NCBI GenBank assembly: GCA_905221375.1
Contig: CAJNCY010000007.1
Coordinates: 62,001 to 126,000 of the forward strand
DNA from: a bacterium
Lineage (GTDB): Bacteria > Bacillota > Bacilli > Lactobacillales > Streptococcaceae
Reading direction: 5' to 3'
Length of the DNA stretch: 64,000 bases
Made by a program: the position numbers and the translations under genes. Position 1 is the stretch's first letter; each line of letters opens with the position of its first letter. Below are positions 57,300-64,000 of this stretch, piece after piece. The notes under the pieces were generated by a model. It was not told the DNA's origin. It made no database searches and saw only the letters and a list, made by a program, of their open reading frames with translations.

Positions 57300-57857
57300 A
57301 TGGATTATCAATTATTGCCACATGAATACATGGTTATGAATAGTGACCATGTGAGTTTTGGGAAAAATGGTTTGTCTACAGATGAATTAATTTTAACGAA
57401 TCTACACTTAATACATATCAAAAAAGGTTTTTGGGGAGGAAAAAAAGACCAAGTTACCATACCCATTAACCAGATTAAAATTTTTGAAGGGAAACCTCAA
57501 GTTTCAGTAACCAAAACCAATGGTGTGAAACGGTTGGAAATTTATTATAATGGCGGGCAAGCTATCTTTTCATTTAATAATACTAAAGATACTGACAAGT
57601 GGGCTAGGAACATTATTAAATTGATATCAGGTGATACGAGTAATTTTGAAACCTTGGGAGATAGCAGCTTATTTGGAGCAGATGTTTTGGCAGAAACATT
57701 TAAGGATACATTTGACACTTTTAAAGCAGGGCTCGGGATTAAGGATGCAGAGCCAGAAAAGATTTCAACCAAGTGTAGCTTTTGTGGAGCACCTTTGTCA
57801 GGTCAAGTGAAGCAAACAGTAAGATGTGCCTATTGTGATATGGAGCAGAGTTTATAA
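57300..57857 (+). CDS. PH-like domain protein with C-terminal zinc ribbon
   Basis: The 185-residue protein has an N-terminal beta-rich region like bacterial PH domains (about 1-105: LTNLHLIHIKKGFWGG and IPINQIKIFEGKP), a helical linker, and a C-terminal CxxC...CxxC zinc ribbon (CSFCGAPLSG and CAYCDMEQ). No enzyme motif is visible. The ATG at 57300 is chosen over a GTG at 57288. It is followed 12 bp later by the SPFH gene, so the two are probably partners. Confidence 0.7.
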   Translation: MDYQLLPHEYMVMNSDHVSFGKNGLSTDELILTNLHLIHIKKGFWGGKKDQVTIPINQIKIFEGKPQVSVTKTNGVKRLEIYYNGGQAIFSFNNTKDTDKWARNIIKLISGDTSNFETLGDSSLFGADVLAETFKDTFDTFKAGLGIKDAEPEKISTKCSFCGAPLSGQVKQTVRCAYCDMEQSL

Positions 57858-57869
57858 GGGGGCAATTAA

Positions 57870-58979
57870 ATGGGGTTGATAAAAGCCATCACAGATTCTA
57901 TTGGTGGGACATTTGCAGATCAGTGGAAAGAAATTATCACAGTTCATGCTTTTGATGAACATACAGCTGTAAGTCCAGGTATTGTTCAAGAAAGTAATAA
58001 TGGTAGAGGTGTCAATACGAAGGGATCTGTAGGTGTTATTTCCAACGGATCCAAGATTTTTATTCCAGAAAATACCGCTGCCTTTATCTTTAGTCAGTCT
58101 GGTATCGAGGAAATTATTACAGAACCAGGTGGCTATGAATACCAAAATGGTGAGAGCAGTGTTTTTAACGGTGATGGATTGAAAAAGTCACTGTTTGATA
58201 ATGTTGTTAATCGTGTTGGATTCGGTGGTCAAAGTGATCAGCAAAAACAGATTTGTTTTGTTAATTTGAGAGAAATTCGTGATATTAAATTTGGGACTCG
58301 TGGTCCAGTCATGTATAATGATTTGTTTTATGGGACAGATTTAGAAGTACGTGCTTTTGGAACATTTTCTATCCAAATTACAGATGCTAAGCAATTTATC
58401 AGAAATTTTCTTCCTGCCAATGTGACTTATTATACCTTTGATAGCGCTCAAGCTAGATCACAAATAGTAACAGAGTTTCTCCAATCTTTTATTGTTGCAC
58501 TCAATTCTTTGTCAACAACTTATCGTATTTCACAATTACCCTCACAAGCTGCAGTTCTTGCGGAACAAGTATCAAATGATGGACAGTATGCAGGGACTTG
58601 GAAAGAACGTTTTGGATTTGAGATTGTAAAAGTTGCCATTGCTAATATTGAGTTTTCACCAGAATCTAAGGAATTGGTTAAACAATTTTCATCAAATAAG
58701 ATGAATTTAAAAGCTTATGATGATGTATCACAGAAAGCTTCTAATATTGCGGCACAACAAAAAATTGCATCAGGAGTGGAGCAACATGGTCTAGGTGATG
58801 GTGCAGGGATGATTTTTGGTATGAATATGGCACAAGGTTTAGATGAAAAAGCAATGAAACCAAGTTTATCATTAGATGAACAAATCGAAGCCCTTACAAA
58901 ACTAAAATCTCTTTTAGATGCTGGGATATTATCTCAGGAAGAATTTGATCGAAAGAAAAAAGAAATTATGGATTTATAA
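57870..58979 (+). CDS. SPFH-domain protein with C-terminal SHOCT segment (YdjI-like)
   Basis: This 369-residue protein has an SPFH (band-7/flotillin-like) domain over about residues 30-240 and a C-terminal SHOCT-type helix pair (SLDEQIEALTKLKSLLDAGILSQEEFDRKKKEIM). It resembles the YdjI class, which in Bacillus is encoded beside the phage-shock protein PspA. It has no clear transmembrane helix, unlike classical flotillins. GGGG precedes the ATG. A membrane-stress or domain-organising role is likely but unproven. Confidence 0.8.
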   Translation: MGLIKAITDSIGGTFADQWKEIITVHAFDEHTAVSPGIVQESNNGRGVNTKGSVGVISNGSKIFIPENTAAFIFSQSGIEEIITEPGGYEYQNGESSVFNGDGLKKSLFDNVVNRVGFGGQSDQQKQICFVNLREIRDIKFGTRGPVMYNDLFYGTDLEVRAFGTFSIQITDAKQFIRNFLPANVTYYTFDSAQARSQIVTEFLQSFIVALNSLSTTYRISQLPSQAAVLAEQVSNDGQYAGTWKERFGFEIVKVAIANIEFSPESKELVKQFSSNKMNLKAYDDVSQKASNIAAQQKIASGVEQHGLGDGAGMIFGMNMAQGLDEKAMKPSLSLDEQIEALTKLKSLLDAGILSQEEFDRKKKEIMDL

Positions 58980-59161
58980 GATGAAGCTCGAAAGCTCATA
59001 GTTAGTGTGTATTCAAGGAACATTTTAGGTAAGACAACAATAGACTATCAAGTTGTAAAGGTAGGAGTTGAATATTCGAGTTATCTCTACAAAGACTATA
59101 AAAGTTCTTTAACAAATAAGTTGCTAAGGATTTTTTGAAAATTTTTGAGGGGGATTTGAAA

Positions 59162-59180
59162 CATACTTTAAAAGAGTATG
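59162..59180 (+). promoter_or_regulatory. Inverted repeat upstream of the 59223 gene
   Basis: CATACT (59162-59167) and AGTATG (59175-59180) flank a seven-base AT-rich loop and directly precede a -10 candidate (TATAAT near 59194). It may be an operator. The rest of the 58980-59222 gap shows nothing further. Confidence 0.4.
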
Positions 59181-59222
59181 CTATCATAGAATATAATTTA
59201 CAGAAGTAAAAGGAGTTTGTAT

Positions 59223-60002
59223 ATGGCTGAACAAGAGTTAGCTATGCAAGTATTGCAACAAGTGGTAAAACTACCTGTTGTTAAGGTTGATCGTTCGAAA
59301 TTTTTAGTGGATAAGTTTTCCAAAGAATTGGATCCACAGGACATTCCTACCTTATTAGAACAAGGCCCAACGTCTCTCTTATCTCAAGAAACTTTAGATC
59401 GAGTGGCTAATGCCTGCATTAGGGATAATGTTTTATTGGCGAGTGGAACTTCTGTTTTGGCAGGATTACCTGGAGGGATTGCTATGGCGATTACCATTCC
59501 AGCTGATGTGGCTCAATTTTATGGTTTCTCTCTGAAATTGGCTCAAGAATTAGGTTATATTTATGGTTATGAGGATCTTTGGGCTTCACGCGAGGAGTTG
59601 AGTGAAGATGCTCAAAATACCCTCTTGCTATATCTAGGCGTCATGTTGGGGGTGAATGGAACCGCTGCTTTGCTACGTGCAGGCGGTATAACAATTGCCA
59701 AACAGGTAATGAAAACAGTACCTAATAAAGCTTTAACAAAGACGCTTTGGTACCCTATTTTGAAAAAAGTCTTAAGAATATTTGGTGTGAATCTGACCAA
59801 GGGAGGGCTGGCCAAAGGAATGGGAAAATTCATTCCTATCTTGGGTGGTATTATTTCAGGTGGTTTAACCTTTGCGACTATGAAACCAATGGGGGAAAGT
59901 TTGCAGAAAGAATTGTCCAAGCTAGTCAACTATAGTGAAGTTCAATATCAAGAAGATGTTGAAACAATCCGAAAAGAGGCTGAAATAATCGAGGGTGAGT
60001 GA
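59223..60002 (+). CDS. EcsC-like or related membrane-associated protein
   Basis: The 259-residue protein has amphipathic and hydrophobic helices (about 78-100, 130-160 and 195-220) rich in glycine and alanine (VLAGLPGGIAMAITIPADVAQF). It resembles EcsC/DUF697-type membrane-associated proteins, but I cannot place it firmly. AAAGGAG precedes the ATG at 59223; the TTG at 59217 is less likely. Two small genes follow directly. Confidence 0.55.
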   Translation: MAEQELAMQVLQQVVKLPVVKVDRSKFLVDKFSKELDPQDIPTLLEQGPTSLLSQETLDRVANACIRDNVLLASGTSVLAGLPGGIAMAITIPADVAQFYGFSLKLAQELGYIYGYEDLWASREELSEDAQNTLLLYLGVMLGVNGTAALLRAGGITIAKQVMKTVPNKALTKTLWYPILKKVLRIFGVNLTKGGLAKGMGKFIPILGGIISGGLTFATMKPMGESLQKELSKLVNYSEVQYQEDVETIRKEAEIIEGE

Positions 60003-60003
60003 G

Positions 60004-60186
60004 ATGAATCCTATCAAAGCTTTTGCTAAAATTTATGGGAATTACTTTTTGACCATGCAAGGTGTAAAAGTAATGAAAACGATAAAGAAAGATGATAATG
60101 TTGTTGTCGGTCTGGGGAAACTTTTTATTGCAGACAAGCTAATGGATACGGCTCGGTGGCTCATCAAGCCTGAGGATAGAAAATGA
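60004..60186 (+). CDS. Small basic protein, 60 residues
   Basis: A short protein (MNPIKAFAKIYGNYFLTMQG) with no clear transmembrane helix, ending in RWLIKPEDRK. No family is recognised. It starts 1 bp after the preceding stop and its stop overlaps the next start. GAGGGTGAGTGAG gives the ribosome site. Confidence 0.65.
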   Translation: MNPIKAFAKIYGNYFLTMQGVKVMKTIKKDDNVVVGLGKLFIADKLMDTARWLIKPEDRK

Positions 60187-60335
60187 AATTTTTTTTGGGT
60201 CTTCTTGCTATTATTTTTATCAAACCGATTATTGGCATTGTGAAATTCTTGTGGATGATCATCTCTTTTGCAGTCCAATTGTTGTTTTACAAGCTATTAT
60301 TTAAGCTATTGGATTGGCTCTTTAAACTTTTTTAG
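60183..60335 (+). CDS. 50-residue hydrophobic membrane protein
   Basis: MKFFLGLLAIIFIKPIIGIV starts a very hydrophobic 50-residue protein with one or two membrane helices and Leu/Phe/Lys repeats at the C-terminus (KLLFKLLDWLFKLF, amphipathic). The ATG overlaps the stop of the preceding gene (ATGA). A toxin-like or regulatory membrane microprotein is possible. The terminator follows 21 bp later. Confidence 0.65.
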   Translation: MKFFLGLLAIIFIKPIIGIVKFLWMIISFAVQLLFYKLLFKLLDWLFKLF

Positions 60336-60356
60336 GTGGTAATTCAAGTCTAGGAG

Positions 60357-60387
60357 AACTAGCAGGTTTTGTACTGCTAGTTTTTTA
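60357..60387 (+). terminator. Terminator after the microprotein gene
   Basis: AACTAGCAG (60357-60365) pairs with CTGCTAGTT (60374-60382), followed by TTTT. Confidence 0.88.
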
Positions 60388-60400
60388 ATCTCTTTCCTTA

Positions 60401-60409
60401 TGATATAAT
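60401..60409 (+). promoter_or_regulatory. Extended -10 promoter of the DUF1858-DUF438 operon
   Basis: TGATATAAT at 60401-60409, 42 bp before the ATG at 60452. Confidence 0.7.
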
Positions 60410-60451
60410 ATAAGCAGTAAAATCATTTTAGAAGATTCAGTGGAGGTCGTC

Positions 60452-60685
60452 ATGGACAATATCATCGATGTGTCAATTCCTGTTGCAGAAGTGGTGGATA
60501 AGCATCCAGAAGTCTTGGAAATCCTTGTGGAGTTGGGTTTTAAACCCCTTGCTAATCCCTTGATGCGCAACACAGTCGGTCGCAAAGTATCGCTCAAACA
60601 GGGTTCTAAGCTAGAAGGAACTCCTATGGACAAGATTGTCCGCACGCTGGAAGCAAATGGCTACGAAGTGATTGGATTAGACTAA
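60452..60685 (+). CDS. DUF1858 domain protein
   Basis: The 77-residue protein consists of a DUF1858 domain (DVSIPVAEVVDKHPEVLEILVELGF), a small helical fold often fused or adjacent to DUF438 and hybrid-cluster proteins in redox or NO-related contexts. GGAGGTCGTC precedes the ATG at 60452. Its stop overlaps the next start (TAATG). Confidence 0.82.
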   Translation: MDNIIDVSIPVAEVVDKHPEVLEILVELGFKPLANPLMRNTVGRKVSLKQGSKLEGTPMDKIVRTLEANGYEVIGLD

Positions 60686-62019
60686 TGGCAGACGAACGGA
60701 TTCATGTCCTACGGGATATTTTATTAGAATTGCACAAAGGTGCCTCTCCTGAGTCGGTTCAAGAGCGCTTTGATGCGACCTTTACGGGTGTGTCAGCCAT
60801 TGAGATTTCCCTCATGGAGCACGAGCTGATGAACTCAGACTCAGGTGTCACCTTTGAAGATGTCATGGAGCTCTGTGATGTCCATGCCAATCTGTTTAAA
60901 AATGCAGTTAAGGGTGTCGAAGTAGAGGACACCGAGCATCCAGGTCACCCAGTACGGGTCTTTAAGGAAGAAAATCTGGCCCTCCGCGCAGCTTTGATTC
61001 GTATTCGTAGATTGTTAGATACCTATGAGTCTATGGAAGATGAAGAAATGCTTGCGGAGATGCGCAAGGGTTTGGTCCGTCAGATGGGACTTGTGGGGCA
61101 ATTTGACATCCATTACCAACGTAAAGAAGAACTCTTCTTTCCTATCATGGAGCGCTATGGACACGATTCCCCTCCTAAGGTTATGTGGGGAGTGGATGAC
61201 CAGATTAGGGAACTCTTTCAAACAGCTTTTGCGACTGCCAAGTCACTACCTGAAGTGCCGATTTCCACTGTAAAAGAAGATTTTGAAGCCTTTGCGACAG
61301 AGTTTGAAAGTATGATTTTCAAGGAAGAGTCCATTCTCCTTATGATTCTCCTTGAGTCCTTTACTCAGGATGACTGGCTTCAGATTTCGGAGGAGAGCGA
61401 TGCCTATGGTTATGCCATCATCCGTCCGTCTGAGAAATGGGTGCCAGAACGCCAGAGTTTTGTTGAGGAAAAGATTGCAGAGGAGCCCGTACAGCTAGAA
61501 ACGACAGAAGGCCAAGTTCAACAAGTTATCGATACGCCAGAAGGACAGTTTACCATTACCTTTACCCCTAAGGAAAAGGAAACAGTGCTGGACCGCCATA
61601 GTCAACAGGCTTTTGGCAATGGCTATCTTTCAGTCGAGCAGGCCAACCTCATCCTCAATCACCTGCCCATGGAAATTACCTTTGTCAATAAAGATGATAT
61701 TTTTCAGTATTACAATGACAATACGCCGGCTGATGATATGATTTTCAAACGGACGCCATCCCAAGTCGGGCGCAATGTTGAACTTTGTCATCCGCCTAAG
61801 TACTTGGAAAAGGTAAAGACCATCATGAAGGGGCTTCGCGAGGGAAGCAAAGACAAGTATGAAATGTGGTTCAAGTCTGAGTCGCGAGGCAAGTTTGTCC
61901 ACATTACCTACGCAGCGGTGCACGATGAAAACGGAGAATTCCAAGGAGTGCTGGAGTATGTTCAGGATATTCAACCCTACCGTGAGATTGATACGGACTA
62001 TTTCCGTGGATTAGAATAA
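60685..62019 (+). CDS. DUF438 protein: hemerythrin-like and PAS domains
   Basis: This is a 444-residue protein. The N-terminal DUF438 region spans about 1-80. A hemerythrin-like HHE domain (about 85-235) has metal-ligand candidates in HPGHPV near 92, EDFEAFATEFE and HYQRKEELFFPIMERYGHDSP. A PAS domain (about 305-430) has VNKDDIFQYYNDN. Such proteins are thought to sense or handle NO, O2 or iron. The order DUF1858-DUF438 is common in Firmicutes. Confidence 0.85.
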   Translation: MADERIHVLRDILLELHKGASPESVQERFDATFTGVSAIEISLMEHELMNSDSGVTFEDVMELCDVHANLFKNAVKGVEVEDTEHPGHPVRVFKEENLALRAALIRIRRLLDTYESMEDEEMLAEMRKGLVRQMGLVGQFDIHYQRKEELFFPIMERYGHDSPPKVMWGVDDQIRELFQTAFATAKSLPEVPISTVKEDFEAFATEFESMIFKEESILLMILLESFTQDDWLQISEESDAYGYAIIRPSEKWVPERQSFVEEKIAEEPVQLETTEGQVQQVIDTPEGQFTITFTPKEKETVLDRHSQQAFGNGYLSVEQANLILNHLPMEITFVNKDDIFQYYNDNTPADDMIFKRTPSQVGRNVELCHPPKYLEKVKTIMKGLREGSKDKYEMWFKSESRGKFVHITYAAVHDENGEFQGVLEYVQDIQPYREIDTDYFRGLE

Positions 62020-62028
62020 GGAGAAAAA

Positions 62029-62283
62029 ATGAGTTACGAACAAGAATTTATGAAGGAATTTGAAGCTTGGGTCAATACCCAAATCATGATCAACGACATG
62101 GCGCATAAGGAAAGCCAAAAAGTCTACGAAGAAGACCAAGACGAGCGTGCCAAAGATGCTATGATTCGTTACGAAAGTCGCTTGGATGCTTATCAGTTCT
62201 TGCTTGGTAAGTTTGAAAACTTCAAAGCAGGCAAGGGATTCCATGACTTGCCAGAAGGCTTGATTGGTGAGCGAAATTATTAA
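62029..62283 (+). CDS. DUF1912 family protein
   Basis: An 84-residue acidic helical protein (MSYEQEFMKEFEAWVNTQIM) with the family's streptococcal pattern. Its function is unknown. AAGGAG precedes the ATG. It lies 9 bp after the DUF438 gene. Confidence 0.8.
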   Translation: MSYEQEFMKEFEAWVNTQIMINDMAHKESQKVYEEDQDERAKDAMIRYESRLDAYQFLLGKFENFKAGKGFHDLPEGLIGERNY

Positions 62284-62378
62284 ACGAGATAGATTCTTGA
62301 TTTTTTACTAAAATCTTGATAGAATATTTATATTAAATCCTTGTCAGAGCAGGGGTTTTTTATTGAAAGGATTTTATC

Positions 62379-62774
62379 ATGTCAAAGAAACTCAATCGTA
62401 AAAAACAATTACGAAATAGCCTCCGTCGTGCAGGTGCTTTCTCAAGTACTGTGACGAAGGTTGTAGAAGAGACAAAAAAAGTCGTAAAACGTGCAGAACA
62501 GTCAGCAAGCCAAGCTGGTAAGGCTGTTTCTAAAAAAGTTGAACAAGCAGTAGAAGCTACCAAAGAGCAAGCTCAAAAAGTAGCCAATTCTGTAGAAGAT
62601 TTTGCAGCAAACTTGGGTGGACTCCCACTTGACCGTGCCAAAACTTTCTATGATGAAGGAATTAAGTCTGCATCAGATTTCAAAAACTGGACTGAAAAAG
62701 AACTCCTTGCCTTGAAAGGAATCGGCCCAGCTACCATCAAGAAATTGAAGGAAAATGGCATCAAGTTCAAGTAA
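62379..62774 (+). CDS. Helix-hairpin-helix protein with basic coiled-coil N-terminus
   Basis: The 131-residue protein has a lysine- and arginine-rich N-terminus, a long Ala/Lys/Glu helix (about 25-75, repeated KKVEQAVEATKEQ units), and a C-terminal HhH domain (LLALKGIGPATIKKLKENGI). It probably binds DNA non-specifically. A weak terminator-like hairpin (62338-62360) precedes it, after the DUF1912 gene. Confidence 0.75.
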   Translation: MSKKLNRKKQLRNSLRRAGAFSSTVTKVVEETKKVVKRAEQSASQAGKAVSKKVEQAVEATKEQAQKVANSVEDFAANLGGLPLDRAKTFYDEGIKSASDFKNWTEKELLALKGIGPATIKKLKENGIKFK

Positions 62775-62787
62775 TTTTTCTTGTTCC

Positions 62788-62816
62788 TTGCATTTCCGTC
62801 AAAATCTTGCTACAAT
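62788..62816 (+). promoter_or_regulatory. Promoter of the T-box operon
   Basis: TTGCAT (62788-62793), a 17-bp spacer and TACAAT (62811-62816). Confidence 0.75.
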
Positions 62817-62820
62817 AGAG

Positions 62821-63031
62821 CCATTAGAGGTGTTTTGAATCCCACATTTTACAGAAAGTGGCGGTGCTGAGAAGTCCACAAATGTGTCAAAACTAGTTGC
62901 TAATGGATGAAAAATTGAAATAAAAGTGTCTTTTTGTTTTAAAGACGAGAGTTGCGGGCGCTGCCCGAAATTGGGTGGTACCGCGGATAACACATTCGTC
63001 CCTGTCATGTAGATGGCAGGGCTTTTCTTTT
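62821..63031 (+). ncRNA. T-box leader
   Basis: Stem I runs from CCATTAG (62821-62827) to CTAATGG (62900-62906), with CACATTT/AAATGTG above and the distal GCGGTGCTGAGA platform. The T-box core GGGTGGTACCGCGG is at 62973-62986. The terminator pairs CCCTGTCAT (63000-63008) with ATGGCAGGG (63013-63021), followed by a T-rich run. The specifier codon is not certain: GUC (Val, 62886-62888) and ACU (Thr, 62892-62894) both fit loosely. The downstream gene is not a tRNA synthetase. Confidence 0.9.
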
Positions 63032-63055
63032 GCGTCTTAGTCAAAGGGGGTTGTT

Positions 63056-63634
63056 ATGAAGCAATCTTTTAAAACAAGTAAACTCTACTATGGTTTTCCT
63101 ATTTTCATTTTGGGGTATCAGGACCAGAACTTTGAGCAGAATATCACGACCTGCAGTTCCTCTTATAGCTTGGGAGATTGGCTAGTCATCGGTGTCGGAG
63201 CTAAGGAAAATGCGGCTGAGCAAATCAAGCATTACCAGAAGTTTACTGTGAATATTCCTGATGAAAATCTCATGCTCGAGATGGAGCAGGCTGGTTTTAT
63301 CAGTCATCGAGAGAAATTGAAACACATGGGACTAGACTACGAGATTTCTGAACAGACTCAGGCACCGATTTTAGAGGCCTGTCCAGTCGTATTGGACTGT
63401 CAGGTAGATCGGATTATCGAGGAAGATGGAATCTGTCACATCTTTGCCAAGATTATCGAGCGACTTGCTGATCCAGATCTCTTGAATGAGAAAGGGCATT
63501 TTAAAAATGACCGTTTTTCACCGACTTACTTTATGGGGGACGGTCACCAGCGCGTTTATCGCTATTTAGATAACCGTGTTGACCCTATGGGGAGCTTCAT
63601 AAAGAAAGCGAGGAAGAAGGATGTCAAGAGCTGA
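63056..63634 (+). CDS. Flavin reductase (DIM6/NTAB) family protein
   Basis: This 192-residue protein has the FMN-binding split-barrel fold typical of flavin reductase-like proteins (FPIFILGYQDQNFEQNITTCSSSYSLGDWLVIGVG, near the N-terminus). Substrate unknown. GGGGG and TTGTT precede the ATG. It is placed directly behind a T-box terminator and overlaps the GNAT gene by 14 bp. In pneumococcus I recall an acetyltransferase and valS following, which would explain the T-box. Confidence 0.78.
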   Translation: MKQSFKTSKLYYGFPIFILGYQDQNFEQNITTCSSSYSLGDWLVIGVGAKENAAEQIKHYQKFTVNIPDENLMLEMEQAGFISHREKLKHMGLDYEISEQTQAPILEACPVVLDCQVDRIIEEDGICHIFAKIIERLADPDLLNEKGHFKNDRFSPTYFMGDGHQRVYRYLDNRVDPMGSFIKKARKKDVKS

Positions 63635-64000
63635 ATTACCAGAACGATTAGAAACCGAACGACTCGTCCTACGAGTTCGTACAGTGGCAGATGCTGAGGA
63701 TATCCATACCTACGCTAGTCTCTCAGAGGTCGCCTATCCAGCAGGCTTTCCTCCAGTCAAGACCTTGGAAGATGAGGTTTACTATCTAGAGCATATCCTT
63801 CCCGAACGCAATCAAAAGGAAAATCTCCCAGCTGGCTACGGAATTGTCGTCAAAGGAACCGATAAAGTCATCGGCTCTGTTGATTTCAACCATCGGCACG
63901 AAGACGATGTACTGGAGATTGGCTACACCTTACACCCAGACTATTGGGGACGAGGTTATGTGCCAGAAGCAGCACGTGCCTTGATTGACATAGCTTTTAG
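63621..64000 (+). CDS. GNAT family acetyltransferase, truncated by the window end
   Basis: The frame begins with ATG 63621 (after GAGGAAGAAGG, overlapping the preceding gene) and runs to the window edge, encoding MSRAELPERLETERLVLRVR onward. The pattern ETERLVLR, then GSVDFNHRHEDDVLEIGYTL and the acetyl-CoA loop WGRGYVPEAARALI, identifies a RimJ/RimL-type N-acetyltransferase. The substrate cannot be inferred. The C-terminus lies outside the window. Confidence 0.88.
   Translation, partial: MSRAELPERLETERLVLRVRTVADAEDIHTYASLSEVAYPAGFPPVKTLEDEVYYLEHILPERNQKENLPAGYGIVVKGTDKVIGSVDFNHRHEDDVLEIGYTLHPDYWGRGYVPEAARALIDIAF

Overview
The window reads as a chromosomal segment of a mitis-group Streptococcus, close to S. 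pneumoniae, S. mitis or S. oralis. The reasons are the moderate AT content, the dense Firmicutes operons with strong Shine-Dalgarno sites, four BOX-type intergenic repeats, a complete ami oligopeptide permease operon, the murA-epuA-endA competence nuclease cluster, a piu iron-uptake operon and a reduced blp bacteriocin-regulation locus. Several blocks keep gene orders I remember from pneumococcus. I see no phage, IS transposase, CRISPR array or rRNA operon.

Layout. 1-4.3 kb: the tail of a PDZ/Lon-like protease gene, a DUF1146 gene, murA, epuA, endA and a CNNM/CBS transporter-like gene. 4.4-4.6 kb: tRNA-Cys on the minus strand. 4.7-11.2 kb: amiACDEF. 11.2-14.4 kb: a long leader with an aromatic-rich leader peptide and attenuator, a BOX element, and a three-gene ABC importer. 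14.5-20.9 kb: yneF and the run murI, NTP pyrophosphatase, phosphoesterase, CBS protein, xerD-like, scpA, scpB, rluB and yidD, most of them joined by start/stop overlaps. 21-24.8 kb (minus): the piu iron-compound ABC operon. 24.8-29.4 kb: galE, pepA, an enterocin-A-type immunity gene, a BOX element and a Na/Pi cotransporter. 29.6-34.9 kb: pgk, an FUSC-like membrane protein, glnR-glnA under a GlnR box, and a PadR plus two DUF2812 genes module. 34.9-41 kb: the CIRCE-controlled hrcA-grpE-dnaK genes, a DJ-1/PfpI gene and dnaJ, with structured intergenic regions. 41-44 kb: BOX, a structured repeat, a small membrane protein, hit, and an Ecs-like ABC pair. 44-49.2 kb: blpT, blpS, blpR, blpH and immunity-type membrane genes. 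49.3-56.6 kb: ccrZ, trmB and the rimP-nusA-ylxR-ylxQ-infB-rbfA translation operon. 56.7-60.3 kb: a little-known envelope cluster (lipoprotein, PH-like/zinc-ribbon protein, SPFH protein, and three membrane-associated genes). 60.4-64 kb: DUF1858/DUF438, DUF1912, an HhH protein, and a T-box leader ahead of a flavin-reductase-like gene and a truncated GNAT gene.

Most genes are housekeeping. The most unusual signals are non-coding. A family of three 135-136 nt structured repeats has arms that change while staying complementary (36703-36837, 41218-41352 and 56007-56142). A leader-peptide attenuator (11282-11573) sits in front of the ABC importer. The 5' region of dnaJ is elaborate and lacks a Shine-Dalgarno site. 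Other signals worth checking are a blp locus that keeps sensing and immunity genes but shows no pheromone, exporter or bacteriocin genes, a T13 tract inside a lipoprotein promoter, a possible AUC start for rimP, and a leaderless DUF1146 gene.
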